A stretch of 36,967 bases of DNA, from positions 1-36,967 of the forward strand of contig NZ_JAODPB010000012.1 of assembly GCF_025770735.1 (NCBI RefSeq), read 5' to 3'. The translations under genes were made by a program, and so were the position numbers. The stretch's first letter is position 1, and every line of letters starts with the position of its first letter. Below are positions 10,822-19,809 of this stretch, piece after piece. Origin of the DNA: Shouchella tritolerans. Lineage in GTDB: Bacteria; Bacillota; Bacilli; Bacillales; Bacillaceae_D. The notes below the pieces were generated by a model, which ran no database searches, had not been told where the DNA came from, and saw only the letters and a list, made by a program, of their open reading frames with translations.

Positions 10822-12021
10822 ATGACGATTGTAAAATCAGATGACATCATTGAACAAACAAATGCTTATGGAGCACATAACTATCATCCGCTTCCAGTTG
10901 TTATTGCTGAGGCTGAAGGCGTGTGGGTGAAGGATCCTGAGGGCAACAAATATATGGATATGCTTAGCGCTTATTCGGCGTTGAACCAGGGCCATCGCCA
11001 TCCAAAGATCATCCAGGCATTAAAGGAACAGGCCGATAAAGTAACATTGACTTCCCGTGCTTTCCATAATGACCAGCTTGGTCCATGGACCAAGCGTATG
11101 GCAGAATTGACAGGAAAAGACAAAGTGTTGCCGATGAATACAGGGGTAGAAGCGGTTGAGACAGCAATTAAAGCAGCTCGTCGCTGGGCTTATGAAGTCA
11201 AAGGAGTCGAAGACAATAAAGCAGAAATTATTGCGGCAAAAGGGAATTTCCATGGTCGGACATTAAATGCGATCTCCTTATCGAATGATCCAGGAGCGAC
11301 CAAAAATTACGGACCTTTTGTACCAGGGATAAACAAGATAGAGTATGGGAATGTGCAAGCCATTCGTGAAGCAATCACTCCTAATACAGCGGCTGTGATT
11401 GTAGAGCCAATCCAAGGAGAAGCAGGTATCATTATCCCGCCTGAAGGTTACTTACAAGCCATTCGTGATCTCTGTACGGAAAACCATATCCTCTTTATTG
11501 CCGATGAAGTGCAAACAGGTTTTGCACGAACTGGAAAGATGTTTGCTTGTGAATGGGAAAATGTCGTTCCAGATATCTATGTGATGGGAAAAGCATTGGG
11601 AGGCGGCGTTTTTCCAGTATCGGCTATTGCTGCTAATAAAGAAATTATGGATGTATTTACTCCAGGTTCACATGGATCTACTTTTGGAGGAAATCCGTTA
11701 GCTTGTGCCGTTTCTCTAGCAGCAATTGAAGTAATTGAGGAAGAAAATTTAGCAGAGAAATCTTTAGAATTAGGGGAGTATTTTACAACGGCATTACGGG
11801 CAATTGATAATGATGATTTAATAGCCGTTCGAGCACGAGGATTATTTATCGGCGTTGAATTCAATCATCCTGTTCGCAAGTATTGTGAACAGTTGAAAGA
11901 AGCAGGGGTCCTATGTAAAGAAACACATGAAAATACGATCCGATTTGCTCCACCGCTTGTAATCACAAAAGATGAATTAGATTGGGCTATCGAAAAAATC
12001 AACCATGTTCTATCAAAATAA
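10822..12021 (+). CDS. rocD: Ornithine aminotransferase
   Basis: RocD transfers the delta-amino group of ornithine to 2-oxoglutarate, giving glutamate-5-semialdehyde and glutamate in arginine catabolism. The 399 residues match the class III PLP aminotransferase family. Visible are the PLP pocket sequence [14 protein letters not shown], the Schiff-base lysine K257 in [10 protein letters not shown], and the substrate-domain motif [14 protein letters not shown]. The ATG has AAAGGAGG upstream. It is the first gene behind the sigma-54 promoter and 28 bases ahead of rocG, so both are probably one transcript induced by ornithine or arginine through RocR. Confidence 0.97.
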   Translation: MTIVKSDDIIEQTNAYGAHNYHPLPVVIAEAEGVWVKDPEGNKYMDMLSAYSALNQGHRHPKIIQALKEQADKVTLTSRAFHNDQLGPWTKRMAELTGKDKVLPMNTGVEAVETAIKAARRWAYEVKGVEDNKAEIIAAKGNFHGRTLNAISLSNDPGATKNYGPFVPGINKIEYGNVQAIREAITPNTAAVIVEPIQGEAGIIIPPEGYLQAIRDLCTENHILFIADEVQTGFARTGKMFACEWENVVPDIYVMGKALGGGVFPVSAIAANKEIMDVFTPGSHGSTFGGNPLACAVSLAAIEVIEEENLAEKSLELGEYFTTALRAIDNDDLIAVRARGLFIGVEFNHPVRKYCEQLKEAGVLCKETHENTIRFAPPLVITKDELDWAIEKINHVLSK

Positions 12022-12049
12022 GGGAAGCCTATTAAAAGGGGTGTGACAA

Positions 12050-13330
12050 ATGGAAGCAGTAAAAGAGCATATTCAATCAAAAGAAGAGCAAGACCAGTTA
12101 GATATTTTTCAATCAACACAGAGAATTATTAAAGAAGCGGTTGGCTATCTAGGTTATCCAGATGGAATGTATGAATTATTAAAAGAACCAATACGAATGC
12201 TAACGGTTCGTATTCCAATCCGAATGGATAATGGAAAAACAAAAGTATTTACAGGCTATCGGGCCCAGCACAATGATGCTGTTGGCCCGACCAAAGGTGG
12301 GGTCCGCTTTCATCCAGAAGTCAATGAGACAGAAGTGAAAGCATTATCGATGTGGATGAGCTTAAAAGCTGGAATTGTAGACTTGCCTTATGGCGGGGGG
12401 AAAGGCGGTATTATTTGCGATCCTCGTGAAATGTCTTTAGGCGAAATTGAGAGATTAAGTCGCGGGTATGTGCGGGCGATTAGTCAAATTGTTGGTCCGA
12501 CTAAAGATATTCCTGCACCAGATGTATTTACAAACGCACAAATCATGGCATGGATGATGGATGAATATAGCCTTATCCGTGAATTTGACTCCCCTGGATT
12601 TATTACCGGGAAACCAATTGTCCTTGGTGGATCTCATGGTCGGGAAACAGCAACGGCAAAAGGCGTTACAATATGCATCGAAGAAGCTGCACGAAAAAGA
12701 GGCTTGGATGTGAAAGATGCTCGGATTATTATCCAAGGGTTTGGAAATGCAGGCAGTTTTCTTGCTAAGTTTTTGAAGGAAAAAGGAGCAACAATTGTTG
12801 GCATTTCCGATGCACATGGTGCTTTATATAATGATGAAGGATTGGATATTGACTACTTGCTCAAACGTCGTGACCGTTTTGGGTCGGTAACAAATTTATT
12901 TGAAAATCGAATTTCCAATAAAGAATTGCTGGAAAAAGAATGTGATATTTTAGTTCCAGCAGCTATTGCTAATCAACTAACTGCCGACAACGCTGCAAAC
13001 ATTCAAGCTTCTATTATTGTGGAAGCAGCTAATGGCCCAACAACATTAGAAGCAACAGAAATTTTAAGTAAAAGAGGAATTTTAATTATTCCCGATGTAC
13101 TTGCAAGTGCTGGAGGAGTAACCGTATCTTATTTTGAATGGGTACAAAATAACCAGGGATTTTACTGGACGAAAGAGGAAGTTGCTGATCGTATGCGTGA
13201 CGTACTTATTTCTTCGATGAATAAAGTATTTGCAACAGCCGAAAAACACCAAGTAAACATGCGCCTCGCTTCTTATATTGTCGGTATTCGAAAAACAGCT
13301 GAAGCTGCACATTTTAGGGGGTGGGCTTAG
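12050..13330 (+). CDS. rocG: Glutamate dehydrogenase, catabolic (RocG/GudB type)
   Basis: The enzyme deaminates glutamate to 2-oxoglutarate with NAD+, completing the path from ornithine. The 426 residues match Bacillus RocG/GudB. The substrate-binding segment includes GPTKGGVRFHPEV and PYGGGKGGI with K118, followed by the catalytic PAPDVFTNAQIM region. The Rossmann domain contains IIQGFGNAGSFLAKFL. The ATG follows AAAAGGGG. Unlike B. subtilis, where rocG is a separate unit controlled by a downstream enhancer, here it directly follows rocD. The RocG label rests on this context; GudB is the nearest alternative. Confidence 0.93.
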   Translation: MEAVKEHIQSKEEQDQLDIFQSTQRIIKEAVGYLGYPDGMYELLKEPIRMLTVRIPIRMDNGKTKVFTGYRAQHNDAVGPTKGGVRFHPEVNETEVKALSMWMSLKAGIVDLPYGGGKGGIICDPREMSLGEIERLSRGYVRAISQIVGPTKDIPAPDVFTNAQIMAWMMDEYSLIREFDSPGFITGKPIVLGGSHGRETATAKGVTICIEEAARKRGLDVKDARIIIQGFGNAGSFLAKFLKEKGATIVGISDAHGALYNDEGLDIDYLLKRRDRFGSVTNLFENRISNKELLEKECDILVPAAIANQLTADNAANIQASIIVEAANGPTTLEATEILSKRGILIIPDVLASAGGVTVSYFEWVQNNQGFYWTKEEVADRMRDVLISSMNKVFATAEKHQVNMRLASYIVGIRKTAEAAHFRGWA

Positions 13331-13359
13331 CTTTTCCATTGTTTACAGTACTACATAAA

Positions 13360-13373
13360 TGTAAGCGCTTGCC
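13360..13373 (+). promoter_or_regulatory. cre-like site upstream of the antiporter gene
   Basis: TGTAAGCGCTTGCC matches the core of the catabolite-responsive element consensus (TGWAANCGNTNWCA) except at two positions near the 3' end. It lies in the 76-base gap between rocG and the antiporter gene, so CcpA could repress the antiporter or act on readthrough from rocDG. Confidence 0.5.
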
Positions 13374-13406
13374 CGAATTGGCTAGAGATATACAAGGGGG
13401 AGAAAA

Positions 13407-14825
13407 ATGAAGAAAGAAATTTCTTTTTGGTTAGCACTCTTACCACTCATTCTAATGATTACAGCAATGGCTGTTACAATCGTGGGATTAGAAGGAGATC
13501 CGCATGTTCCATTGATGATTGGAACTGCTGCAGCTGCATTAATGGCGATAAAAGCAGGTTTCAAATGGAAAGATATTGAAGAAAGCATGTATAAGGGGAT
13601 TAAACTTGCTTTACCAGCCGTTGTCATTATTATTCTTGTCGGCTTAACGATCGGTGCATGGATAGGTGGGGGGATTGTAGCGACAATGGTCTTTTACGGA
13701 TTGAAATTAATGAGCCCTTCATTATTTTTAGTTTCTATTTGCATCATATGCGCTGTAGTTACTCTCGCTATTGGCAGTTCATGGTCTACCATGGCTACGA
13801 TTGGAGTAGCTGGCATGGGGATTGGTTTAAGTATGGGAATACCGGCGGCAATGATCGCTGGTGCTGTCATCTCAGGAGCGTATTTTGGAGATAAACTTTC
13901 GCCATTATCCGACACAACCAATCTTGCTGCTGGTTTAACAGGGACAGACTTATTTGAACATATCAAATTTATGCTTGTAACCACGATTCCTGCACTTTTG
14001 ATTGCACTAATTGTATATTGGTTTCTTGGGCAAAATTATATAGAAGGAAATGGAGCAAATTTTGCTGACATAGATAGTACAATGGCTTCACTCCAAGATA
14101 ACTTTGTGATTTCCCCCTGGCTGTTAATTGTACCACTTACGGTGATTGTATTAGTGATGTTTAAAGTACCAGCTATCCCAGCATTGGTTGTGGGAATTGT
14201 ATTAGGATTTTTCAGTCAAATTTATGTACAAGGAGATGGATTGAGTATTGCTGTTTCCACGCTTCAGAATGGTTACATCATTGACTCAGGTAATCATATG
14301 GTAGATGAACTATTTAACGGTGGTGGAATCGACGCAATGATGTACACTGTATCTTTAACCATTGTGGCGATGACGTTTGGAGGCGTACTTGAAAACACTG
14401 GTATGCTCCAGGCGATTGTTCAGCAAATTTTAAAATTAGCAAAGACAGCTAAACGCTTAATTATCACTACGGTTCTTTCTAGTTTTGCTACCAATGTTTC
14501 TTGTTCGGAACAATATATTTCGATCGTTGTTCCGGCTAGAATGTATGCAAAAACATACGAAGACCAAAATTTGCATTCCAAAAACTTATCGCGCGCAGTA
14601 GAAGATGGAGGCACATTGACGTCTGTTTTTGTTCCATGGAATACATGTGGGGTATTTATCTTTGCTACATTAGGTGTACATGTTTTTCAGTATGCCCCAT
14701 ACGCTATTTTAAACTTCACCGTGCCACTACTATCTATTATCTTAACTTTACTTGGAAAATCAATTATATACCGTCATCCGAATAAAACAACAGCTCGTAT
14801 AAAGCAAACAGAAAAGGTAATCTAG
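13407..14825 (+). CDS. NhaC-family Na+/H+ antiporter-like transporter
   Basis: This 472-residue membrane protein has about eleven or twelve hydrophobic segments and the NhaC-family signature region (IGSSWSTMATIGVAGMGIG, then GAVISGAYFGDKLSPLSDTT). NhaC relatives exchange Na+ for H+ or move organic acids or amino acids (for example the malate/lactate antiporter MleN). Its place immediately after rocDG, behind a cre-like site, suggests arginine, ornithine or a product of their breakdown as the transported solute, replacing the RocE/RocC permeases of B. subtilis. That substrate is inference. The ATG is preceded by AAGGGGG. Confidence 0.85.
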   Translation: MKKEISFWLALLPLILMITAMAVTIVGLEGDPHVPLMIGTAAAALMAIKAGFKWKDIEESMYKGIKLALPAVVIIILVGLTIGAWIGGGIVATMVFYGLKLMSPSLFLVSICIICAVVTLAIGSSWSTMATIGVAGMGIGLSMGIPAAMIAGAVISGAYFGDKLSPLSDTTNLAAGLTGTDLFEHIKFMLVTTIPALLIALIVYWFLGQNYIEGNGANFADIDSTMASLQDNFVISPWLLIVPLTVIVLVMFKVPAIPALVVGIVLGFFSQIYVQGDGLSIAVSTLQNGYIIDSGNHMVDELFNGGGIDAMMYTVSLTIVAMTFGGVLENTGMLQAIVQQILKLAKTAKRLIITTVLSSFATNVSCSEQYISIVVPARMYAKTYEDQNLHSKNLSRAVEDGGTLTSVFVPWNTCGVFIFATLGVHVFQYAPYAILNFTVPLLSIILTLLGKSIIYRHPNKTTARIKQTEKVI

Positions 14826-14925
14826 AGTAATGAACGCCATGCACGTCTTTCTGTGTCATTCGAATCATATAGGCTTAGCCCCTTTAGGTGGACATGTTCT
14901 TAATCGTCTATCTGGAGGTTTTTTT

Positions 14926-15009
14926 TTGAAAACATATACAAAGAATTTAAGTGGGAAAGGTTCGTTTGAAATTAGAGAAGGGATGTCTTATAGACAACTT
15001 CAGGATTGA
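14926..15009 (+). pseudogene. 27-codon reading frame, possibly a truncated gene start
   Basis: A TTG start with a perfect GGAGG six to ten bases upstream opens a frame reading MKTYTKNLSGKGSFEIREGM then SYRQLQD and a stop. It looks like the beginning of a normal protein cut short, and lies in the 301-base gap between the antiporter gene and doeA. I do not recognise the family. It could also be a small leader peptide. Nothing else was found in this gap apart from the doeA ribosome-binding site. Confidence 0.3.
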
Positions 15010-15126
15010 TCCATCAAAATGTCTACAGAAGCAATCGAATTTTCATACATTCAAAATATTGCATAGCTTCGGCTTATGAGTAGAATGAAAGAAACGAATG
15101 ACCTACTCAAAAGGAGGCTGGTTTAC

Positions 15127-16317
15127 ATGTTCCCGTTCACATTGGATGAGTATCAGGTCCGCTTGGCAAAAACAAAGGAAAGCATGAGTGAAAAAGGCAT
15201 TGACGTGCTGTTGCTCACTGACCCAGCCAATATGAATTATTTATCCGGTTATAATGGCTGGTGCTTTTATGTCCATCAAATGCTAGTCGTCTTAATCGAT
15301 GAGGACCAGCCGATTTGGATTGGGCGGGGCATGGACGCGAACGTTGCTAAGCAGACAACTTGGTTAATGCATGAACGAATTATTCCGTATCCTGACCATT
15401 ATGTCCAATCGAATGATCGTCACCCGATGGATTTTATCGCAAAAGTTCTTGCAGATATTGGCCAAAGCAACCGCCGCATTGGTGTTGAATTAGATACGTA
15501 TTACTACACGGCAAAAGCACATGAGCGTCTTACGCAAAGCTTGCCAGACGCCCGGTTTGTCGACGCGACTAACCTTGTCAACTATGTGCGCATCATCAAG
15601 TCAGACATGGAAATCCACTATATGAAATGCGCAGGCAAAATTGCGGCCAAGGCGATGTATGCCGGCATGAATGCCATTAACGCGAGCGCACGAGAAAGCG
15701 ATGTCGTAGCGGCAATTTACCACGCACAAATTGCCGGGACAGAGGAGTTTGGCGGCGACTATCCGGCGATTGTCCCGCTCTTGCCGTCAGGCGTGAAAAC
15801 AAGCGCTCCTCATATTACGTGGTCTGACCAACGCTATCCAAGCGAAGATACAGTCATTATTGAGTTAGCTGGCTGTTATCAACGTTACCATGCACCACTC
15901 GCAAGAACAGTGACAATTGGAAAGCCGCAGCAGCGTGTTGTCGATATAGCCAAAATTGCCGTTGAAGGGCTCAATGAAGTGCTTGCATGTATGAAGCCTG
16001 GAGTCACGTGCGAAGAAGTGGAGGCTGTCTGGAGGAAGACGATTGGGCGCTACGGACTCGAAAAAGAAGCACGTATTGGCTATTCAGCCGGATTGAATTA
16101 TCCACCTGATTGGGGCGAACATACGGCAAGCATTAGAAAGGGAGATAAGACGGTGCTGCAAGCCAATATGACGTTCCATATCATCCCTGGCATGTGGTAT
16201 GACGACTTTGGGGTCGAAATTAGCGAATCCGTACGGGTGACGGAAAATGGCTGTGAGCTTCTTTGCGATTTTCCGCGGCAGCTGTTGACCAATGATCCAA
16301 ATGCATCTGCTTCATAA
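15127..16317 (+). CDS. doeA: Ectoine hydrolase (M24 peptidase fold)
   Basis: DoeA/EutD opens the ring of the compatible solute ectoine to N-acetyl-L-2,4-diaminobutyrate. The segments LTDPANMNYLSGYNGWCFYV, GRGMDANVAKQT and PYPDHYVQSNDRHPMDF match what I know of this subfamily and not general Xaa-Pro peptidases. The region that in metal-dependent M24 enzymes holds the two aspartates here reads ELAGCYQRYHAPLARTV, so the metal ligands are missing, as in creatinase and ectoine hydrolases. The frame is open to 15076, but ATG 15127 has AAGGAGG nine bases upstream and gives 396 residues, the family length. It heads a five-gene operon (gap to the next gene 19 bases). Confidence 0.82.
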   Translation: MFPFTLDEYQVRLAKTKESMSEKGIDVLLLTDPANMNYLSGYNGWCFYVHQMLVVLIDEDQPIWIGRGMDANVAKQTTWLMHERIIPYPDHYVQSNDRHPMDFIAKVLADIGQSNRRIGVELDTYYYTAKAHERLTQSLPDARFVDATNLVNYVRIIKSDMEIHYMKCAGKIAAKAMYAGMNAINASARESDVVAAIYHAQIAGTEEFGGDYPAIVPLLPSGVKTSAPHITWSDQRYPSEDTVIIELAGCYQRYHAPLARTVTIGKPQQRVVDIAKIAVEGLNEVLACMKPGVTCEEVEAVWRKTIGRYGLEKEARIGYSAGLNYPPDWGEHTASIRKGDKTVLQANMTFHIIPGMWYDDFGVEISESVRVTENGCELLCDFPRQLLTNDPNASAS

Positions 16318-16336
16318 TTCGATTGGGGGGCTTATC

Positions 16337-17536
16337 ATGACAAAAATGAACAATGCCAAGTTTGCTACGAAAGCAGTATGGGCAGGGGAAAAAGACTATT
16401 TGGTCCATGGAGCGACGCAAGTTCCGGTCATTCCGAGTGTGGCTTTTGGCTATGACGATATGGACGAATGGTATGAAGTGGCCGTTGGCAGAAAAAAAGG
16501 CCACATTTATGGTCGTAATACAAACCCGACCGTGCAAGCGTTTGAAGATAAAGTGAAAGTGCTGGAAAGGGCGAATGCAGCAACTAGTTTTTCAACGGGT
16601 ATGGCGGCTATTTCCAACACGCTTTATACGTTTCTAAGACCAGGGGACCGCGTAGTGACAATTAAAGATACGTATGGCGGCACCAATAAAATTTTTACTG
16701 AATTTTTGCCCAAGTTGAATATCGAGGTTGTTTTTTGTGAAACAGGAAATGTGGAGCAAATCAAAAAAGAAACGGCCAAAGGCTGCACGATCGTTTATTT
16801 AGAGACGCCAACCAATCCGACCGTAAAAATTACTGACATCCGCGCTTGTGCAGTAGCTGCAAAACAAGTTGGCGCTCTAGTTGTCGTCGACAATACGTTT
16901 GCGACTCCAGTTAATCAAAACCCACTCACTCTTGGCGCCGATCTCGTTATCCATAGCGCAACGAAATTTTTAGGTGGCCATGCAGATGCCCTTGGAGGCG
17001 TTGTCGTCGGTTTAGATGAGTCCCTGATTGAAGCGATTTACCACTATCGGGAAATCAACGGGGCAACAATGGATCCTTGGGCTGCTTATTTGATATTGCG
17101 TGGCATGAAAACACTTGAATTACGAGTGAAACGCCAAGCTGAAAATGCCCAGAAGCTAGCTGTCTATTTGCAAACGGTGGAAGAGGTCGAAACCGTATTT
17201 TATCCTGGCCTCGTTAACCACCCTAACCACGAAATCGCCAAAGCGCAAATGTCTGGTTTCGGCGGCATGCTAAGCTTCGCTGTTGCTGGCGGTGTCGATA
17301 CGGTGCGCCACTTATTGCCAAAGCTAGCGTTTGCCAACAAAGCTGCAAATTTAGGGGCGGTTGAGACGACAGTGGGACCGGCGCGGACAACGAGCCATGT
17401 TGAATGCACGCCACAAGAGCGTGCAGCCATGGGCATTCCTGAAGGGTTAATTCGCGTTTCGTGTGGAATTGAAGATGGAGAGGACATCATTGCTGACTTT
17501 AAGCAGGCTTTCGAGGCTGCCAAAATAGAGGCCTGA
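16337..17536 (+). CDS. Cys/Met-metabolism PLP enzyme (cystathionine gamma-synthase/lyase fold)
   Basis: The 399 residues are a fold-type I PLP enzyme of the trans-sulfuration family. The Schiff-base lysine is K210 in HSATKFLGGH, the cofactor aspartate D185 in VVVDNTFATP, the phosphate-binding YGR motif at 58-60, and the active-site tyrosine Y113 in KDTYGGTN. Family members catalyse gamma- or beta-elimination or replacement on four-carbon amino acids such as homocysteine, methionine or O-acylhomoserine. Its position between an ectoine hydrolase and a deacetylase makes diaminobutyrate a plausible substrate, with its gamma-amino group as leaving group. That is my inference; methionine or cystathionine chemistry is the conservative alternative. 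The ATG has GGGGGG upstream. Confidence 0.85.
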   Translation: MTKMNNAKFATKAVWAGEKDYLVHGATQVPVIPSVAFGYDDMDEWYEVAVGRKKGHIYGRNTNPTVQAFEDKVKVLERANAATSFSTGMAAISNTLYTFLRPGDRVVTIKDTYGGTNKIFTEFLPKLNIEVVFCETGNVEQIKKETAKGCTIVYLETPTNPTVKITDIRACAVAAKQVGALVVVDNTFATPVNQNPLTLGADLVIHSATKFLGGHADALGGVVVGLDESLIEAIYHYREINGATMDPWAAYLILRGMKTLELRVKRQAENAQKLAVYLQTVEEVETVFYPGLVNHPNHEIAKAQMSGFGGMLSFAVAGGVDTVRHLLPKLAFANKAANLGAVETTVGPARTTSHVECTPQERAAMGIPEGLIRVSCGIEDGEDIIADFKQAFEAAKIEA

Positions 17537-17538
17537 GT

Positions 17539-18729
17539 ATGAATCTGTTGGGAATTCGGGCACGGGCTGAGCAACTGGAAGATCAACTTATGACATGGCG
17601 CCGCCACCTGCATAAACATCCAGAACGTAGCTTTCAAGAAAAGGAAACCGCTGCTTTTGTGGCACAGGTGCTTAGGCGTTTGCCTGGGATGGTCGTAACG
17701 GAGCAAGTCGGTGGATATGGCGTCGTTGCTGAACTTGCCGGAAAGCAAGGAAAAACCGTGGTTTTGCGCGCCGACATGGATGCATTGCCGATCGAAGAAC
17801 AGCCACATTCATTTGCTAGCATCAAAAAAGGGACGATGCATGCTTGTGGGCATGACGCCCACACGGCCATTTTACTTGGCGCAGCGACGATATTAAGCGA
17901 GCGGCACCAGGCAGGCTTACTAAATGGCACAGTGCGTTTTTTGTTTCAGCCAGCTGAAGAGAAGATGGACGAAGCTGGGAAGACTGGCGCTATCTATATG
18001 ATAGAAGCAGGGGCGATGGCTGGAGCCGATATCGCCTTTGCGCTTCATATGTGTCCTTGGCTGCGGCCGAATGCGATTCAAGTTCATAGCGGTGCTAGCA
18101 TGGCCAGCTTTGATGCATTTAAAGGGACGATTACAGGCAGCGGGGGGCATGGAGCATATCCCCATTTAGGCGTTGACGCCATATGGCTGCTTTCGCAAGT
18201 GCTGCCGGCGATTTACGGACTGACTGGTCGCTTTTCCTCCCCACTTGAACCGGCCGTGATTAGCATTGGCCAAATCCATGGCGGCAGAGCAAATAACGTC
18301 ATCCCTGAAATCGTTGAAGTAGAAGGTACGATCCGTTGTTACAACGAAGATGTTCGCAAAAAACTAACGGAGGAAATAAGCAATGCCTTTTCTATGGCCA
18401 ATGTGTTTGGCGGTGAAGGCCGATGTACAGTGGAACGAGGCGAGCCGGTACTTGTGAATGACAGTGAGGCGATTGCGCTGATTAAACAAGTGGCCAGCCA
18501 TCTTTATCCAATTGACCGCATTGTTACTGGGCCCTACGGGTTAGGAAGTGAGGATTTTGCCCATATGGCCAAAACGACAAAAGCGGCGCTGTTTTTCTTA
18601 GGTTGCCAGCCTCGACATGGCGAGTTTGATTTGCATACGCCACAGTTCCAAATCGATGAAGCTTGCCTTCCGAAAGGAGCGGCACTTATGGCAGGCGTAT
18701 GCGCCTATGCCTTAAATAAAAAGGAGTGA
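17539..18729 (+). CDS. M20-family N-acyl-amino-acid deacetylase, probable N-acetyl-diaminobutyrate deacetylase
   Basis: The 396 residues belong to the M20D amidohydrolases (hippurate hydrolase/N-acyl-amino-acid deacylase group). Metal-site motifs are VVLRADMDALP, C103 and H105 in HACGHDAHTA, and the general-base glutamates E140-E141 in FQPAEE. A dimerisation domain fills about residues 180-300. It starts two bases after the stop of the PLP enzyme gene, so translation is probably coupled. In context it would remove the acetyl group from the product of ectoine hydrolase, a job done in Halomonas by DoeB, an enzyme of the unrelated AstE/aspartoacylase family. This would be a non-orthologous replacement; the role is inferred from the operon. 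Confidence 0.85.
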   Translation: MNLLGIRARAEQLEDQLMTWRRHLHKHPERSFQEKETAAFVAQVLRRLPGMVVTEQVGGYGVVAELAGKQGKTVVLRADMDALPIEEQPHSFASIKKGTMHACGHDAHTAILLGAATILSERHQAGLLNGTVRFLFQPAEEKMDEAGKTGAIYMIEAGAMAGADIAFALHMCPWLRPNAIQVHSGASMASFDAFKGTITGSGGHGAYPHLGVDAIWLLSQVLPAIYGLTGRFSSPLEPAVISIGQIHGGRANNVIPEIVEVEGTIRCYNEDVRKKLTEEISNAFSMANVFGGEGRCTVERGEPVLVNDSEAIALIKQVASHLYPIDRIVTGPYGLGSEDFAHMAKTTKAALFFLGCQPRHGEFDLHTPQFQIDEACLPKGAALMAGVCAYALNKKE

Positions 18730-18737
18730 GTGCGACC

Positions 18738-19796
18738 ATGAAATTGGCGATTCTTGGTTTTGGCGTTGTCGGCAAAGGACTGGCAGAGATTTTGGCCAAA
18801 CAATGTGAAAAGACGAGGCAGCAAACCGGAATGGCGCCTAAAGTAGTGGCGATTTCCGATTTTAAAATCGGGTCATTGTATGATCCAAATGGTCTCGATC
18901 TCGCTAAAGTGCTCAATTTGGCAGCGACTGTTGGCTCATTAGAGGACTATCCTGATTCCGCTACGCTTGTGAGGGGTCTCGATGCAATGACGACAATATT
19001 GCAGACCAATGCAGATGTCATTGTTGAAGCGACGTTTACGGATATCAAAACAGGCGAACCAGCCATCACACACTGCAAAACGGCATTTGCGGCAAAAAAG
19101 CATGTAGTGATGACCAATAAAGGGCCGATCGCGATGGCTTACAAACAACTGTCAGAGTTAGCGGCTAAAAACGGTGTCTATCTTGGTTTTGAAGGCACGG
19201 TTATGAGCGGAACGCCGGCTTTACGCTTAGCCCGTACAGCACTCATTGGAAATACGTTTACGGAAGTGAACGGAATCCTAAATGGGACAACGAATTATAT
19301 GTTAACACAGATGGAAGACGGGATGTCCTATTCTGAAGCTTTAAAACAAGCTCAGGAAAAAGGATATGCTGAAGCCGATCCGACAAGTGATGTGGAAGGC
19401 TACGATGCCTTATACAAAATCGTCATTCTTGCCAACACCGTTATGGGAGAAGCGCTTACCCCTGACGATGTGGAACGGGTCGGTTTAAAGACGTTGTCAG
19501 CTGCCGAGATTCAGACCGCGAAACAGCAAGGGAAGCGCTGGAAAATGCTTGGCACAATTCGAAGAACTGCTGATGGTGTAAAGGCGGCTGTCAAACCGAT
19601 GTTGCTTGATTCAAGCCATCCCCTTTCATCAATTGATGGCGCCACGAATGCGATTACGTACAGTTGCGACCTGGCGGGGGATATTACGTTGACAGGTGCA
19701 GGGGCAGGCAAGAAAGAAACGGGCTATGCCTTATTAAGTGATTTGATCGATTGTCACTTTTTTATGGAGGAGAATAGAAACGTGAAGAGTCATTAA
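18738..19796 (+). CDS. Homoserine-dehydrogenase-like oxidoreductase (short form without ACT domain)
   Basis: Homoserine dehydrogenase interconverts aspartate-4-semialdehyde and homoserine with NAD(P). The 352 residues show the Rossmann motif GFGVVGKGL (7-15), MTNKGP (canonical TANK/TNK) with K128, and the catalytic block AEADPTSDVEGYDALYK with E212, D223 and K227 in the spacing of yeast Hom6 (E208, D219, K223). The C-terminal ACT domain of biosynthetic Bacillus Hom is absent. The catabolic setting suggests it runs in the oxidising direction. The ribosome-binding site AAGGAG overlaps the preceding stop codon; ATG 18738 is preferred over GTG 18726, which lies inside that site. Confidence 0.85.
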   Translation: MKLAILGFGVVGKGLAEILAKQCEKTRQQTGMAPKVVAISDFKIGSLYDPNGLDLAKVLNLAATVGSLEDYPDSATLVRGLDAMTTILQTNADVIVEATFTDIKTGEPAITHCKTAFAAKKHVVMTNKGPIAMAYKQLSELAAKNGVYLGFEGTVMSGTPALRLARTALIGNTFTEVNGILNGTTNYMLTQMEDGMSYSEALKQAQEKGYAEADPTSDVEGYDALYKIVILANTVMGEALTPDDVERVGLKTLSAAEIQTAKQQGKRWKMLGTIRRTADGVKAAVKPMLLDSSHPLSSIDGATNAITYSCDLAGDITLTGAGAGKKETGYALLSDLIDCHFFMEENRNVKSH

Positions 19797-19809
19797 AGGA
19801 GGCGGTCCA

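Noticed and set aside
15076-15126. Longer N-terminus of DoeA
   Set aside because: The upstream start lacks a ribosome-binding site, and the added residues contain the AAGGAGG that serves ATG 15127.
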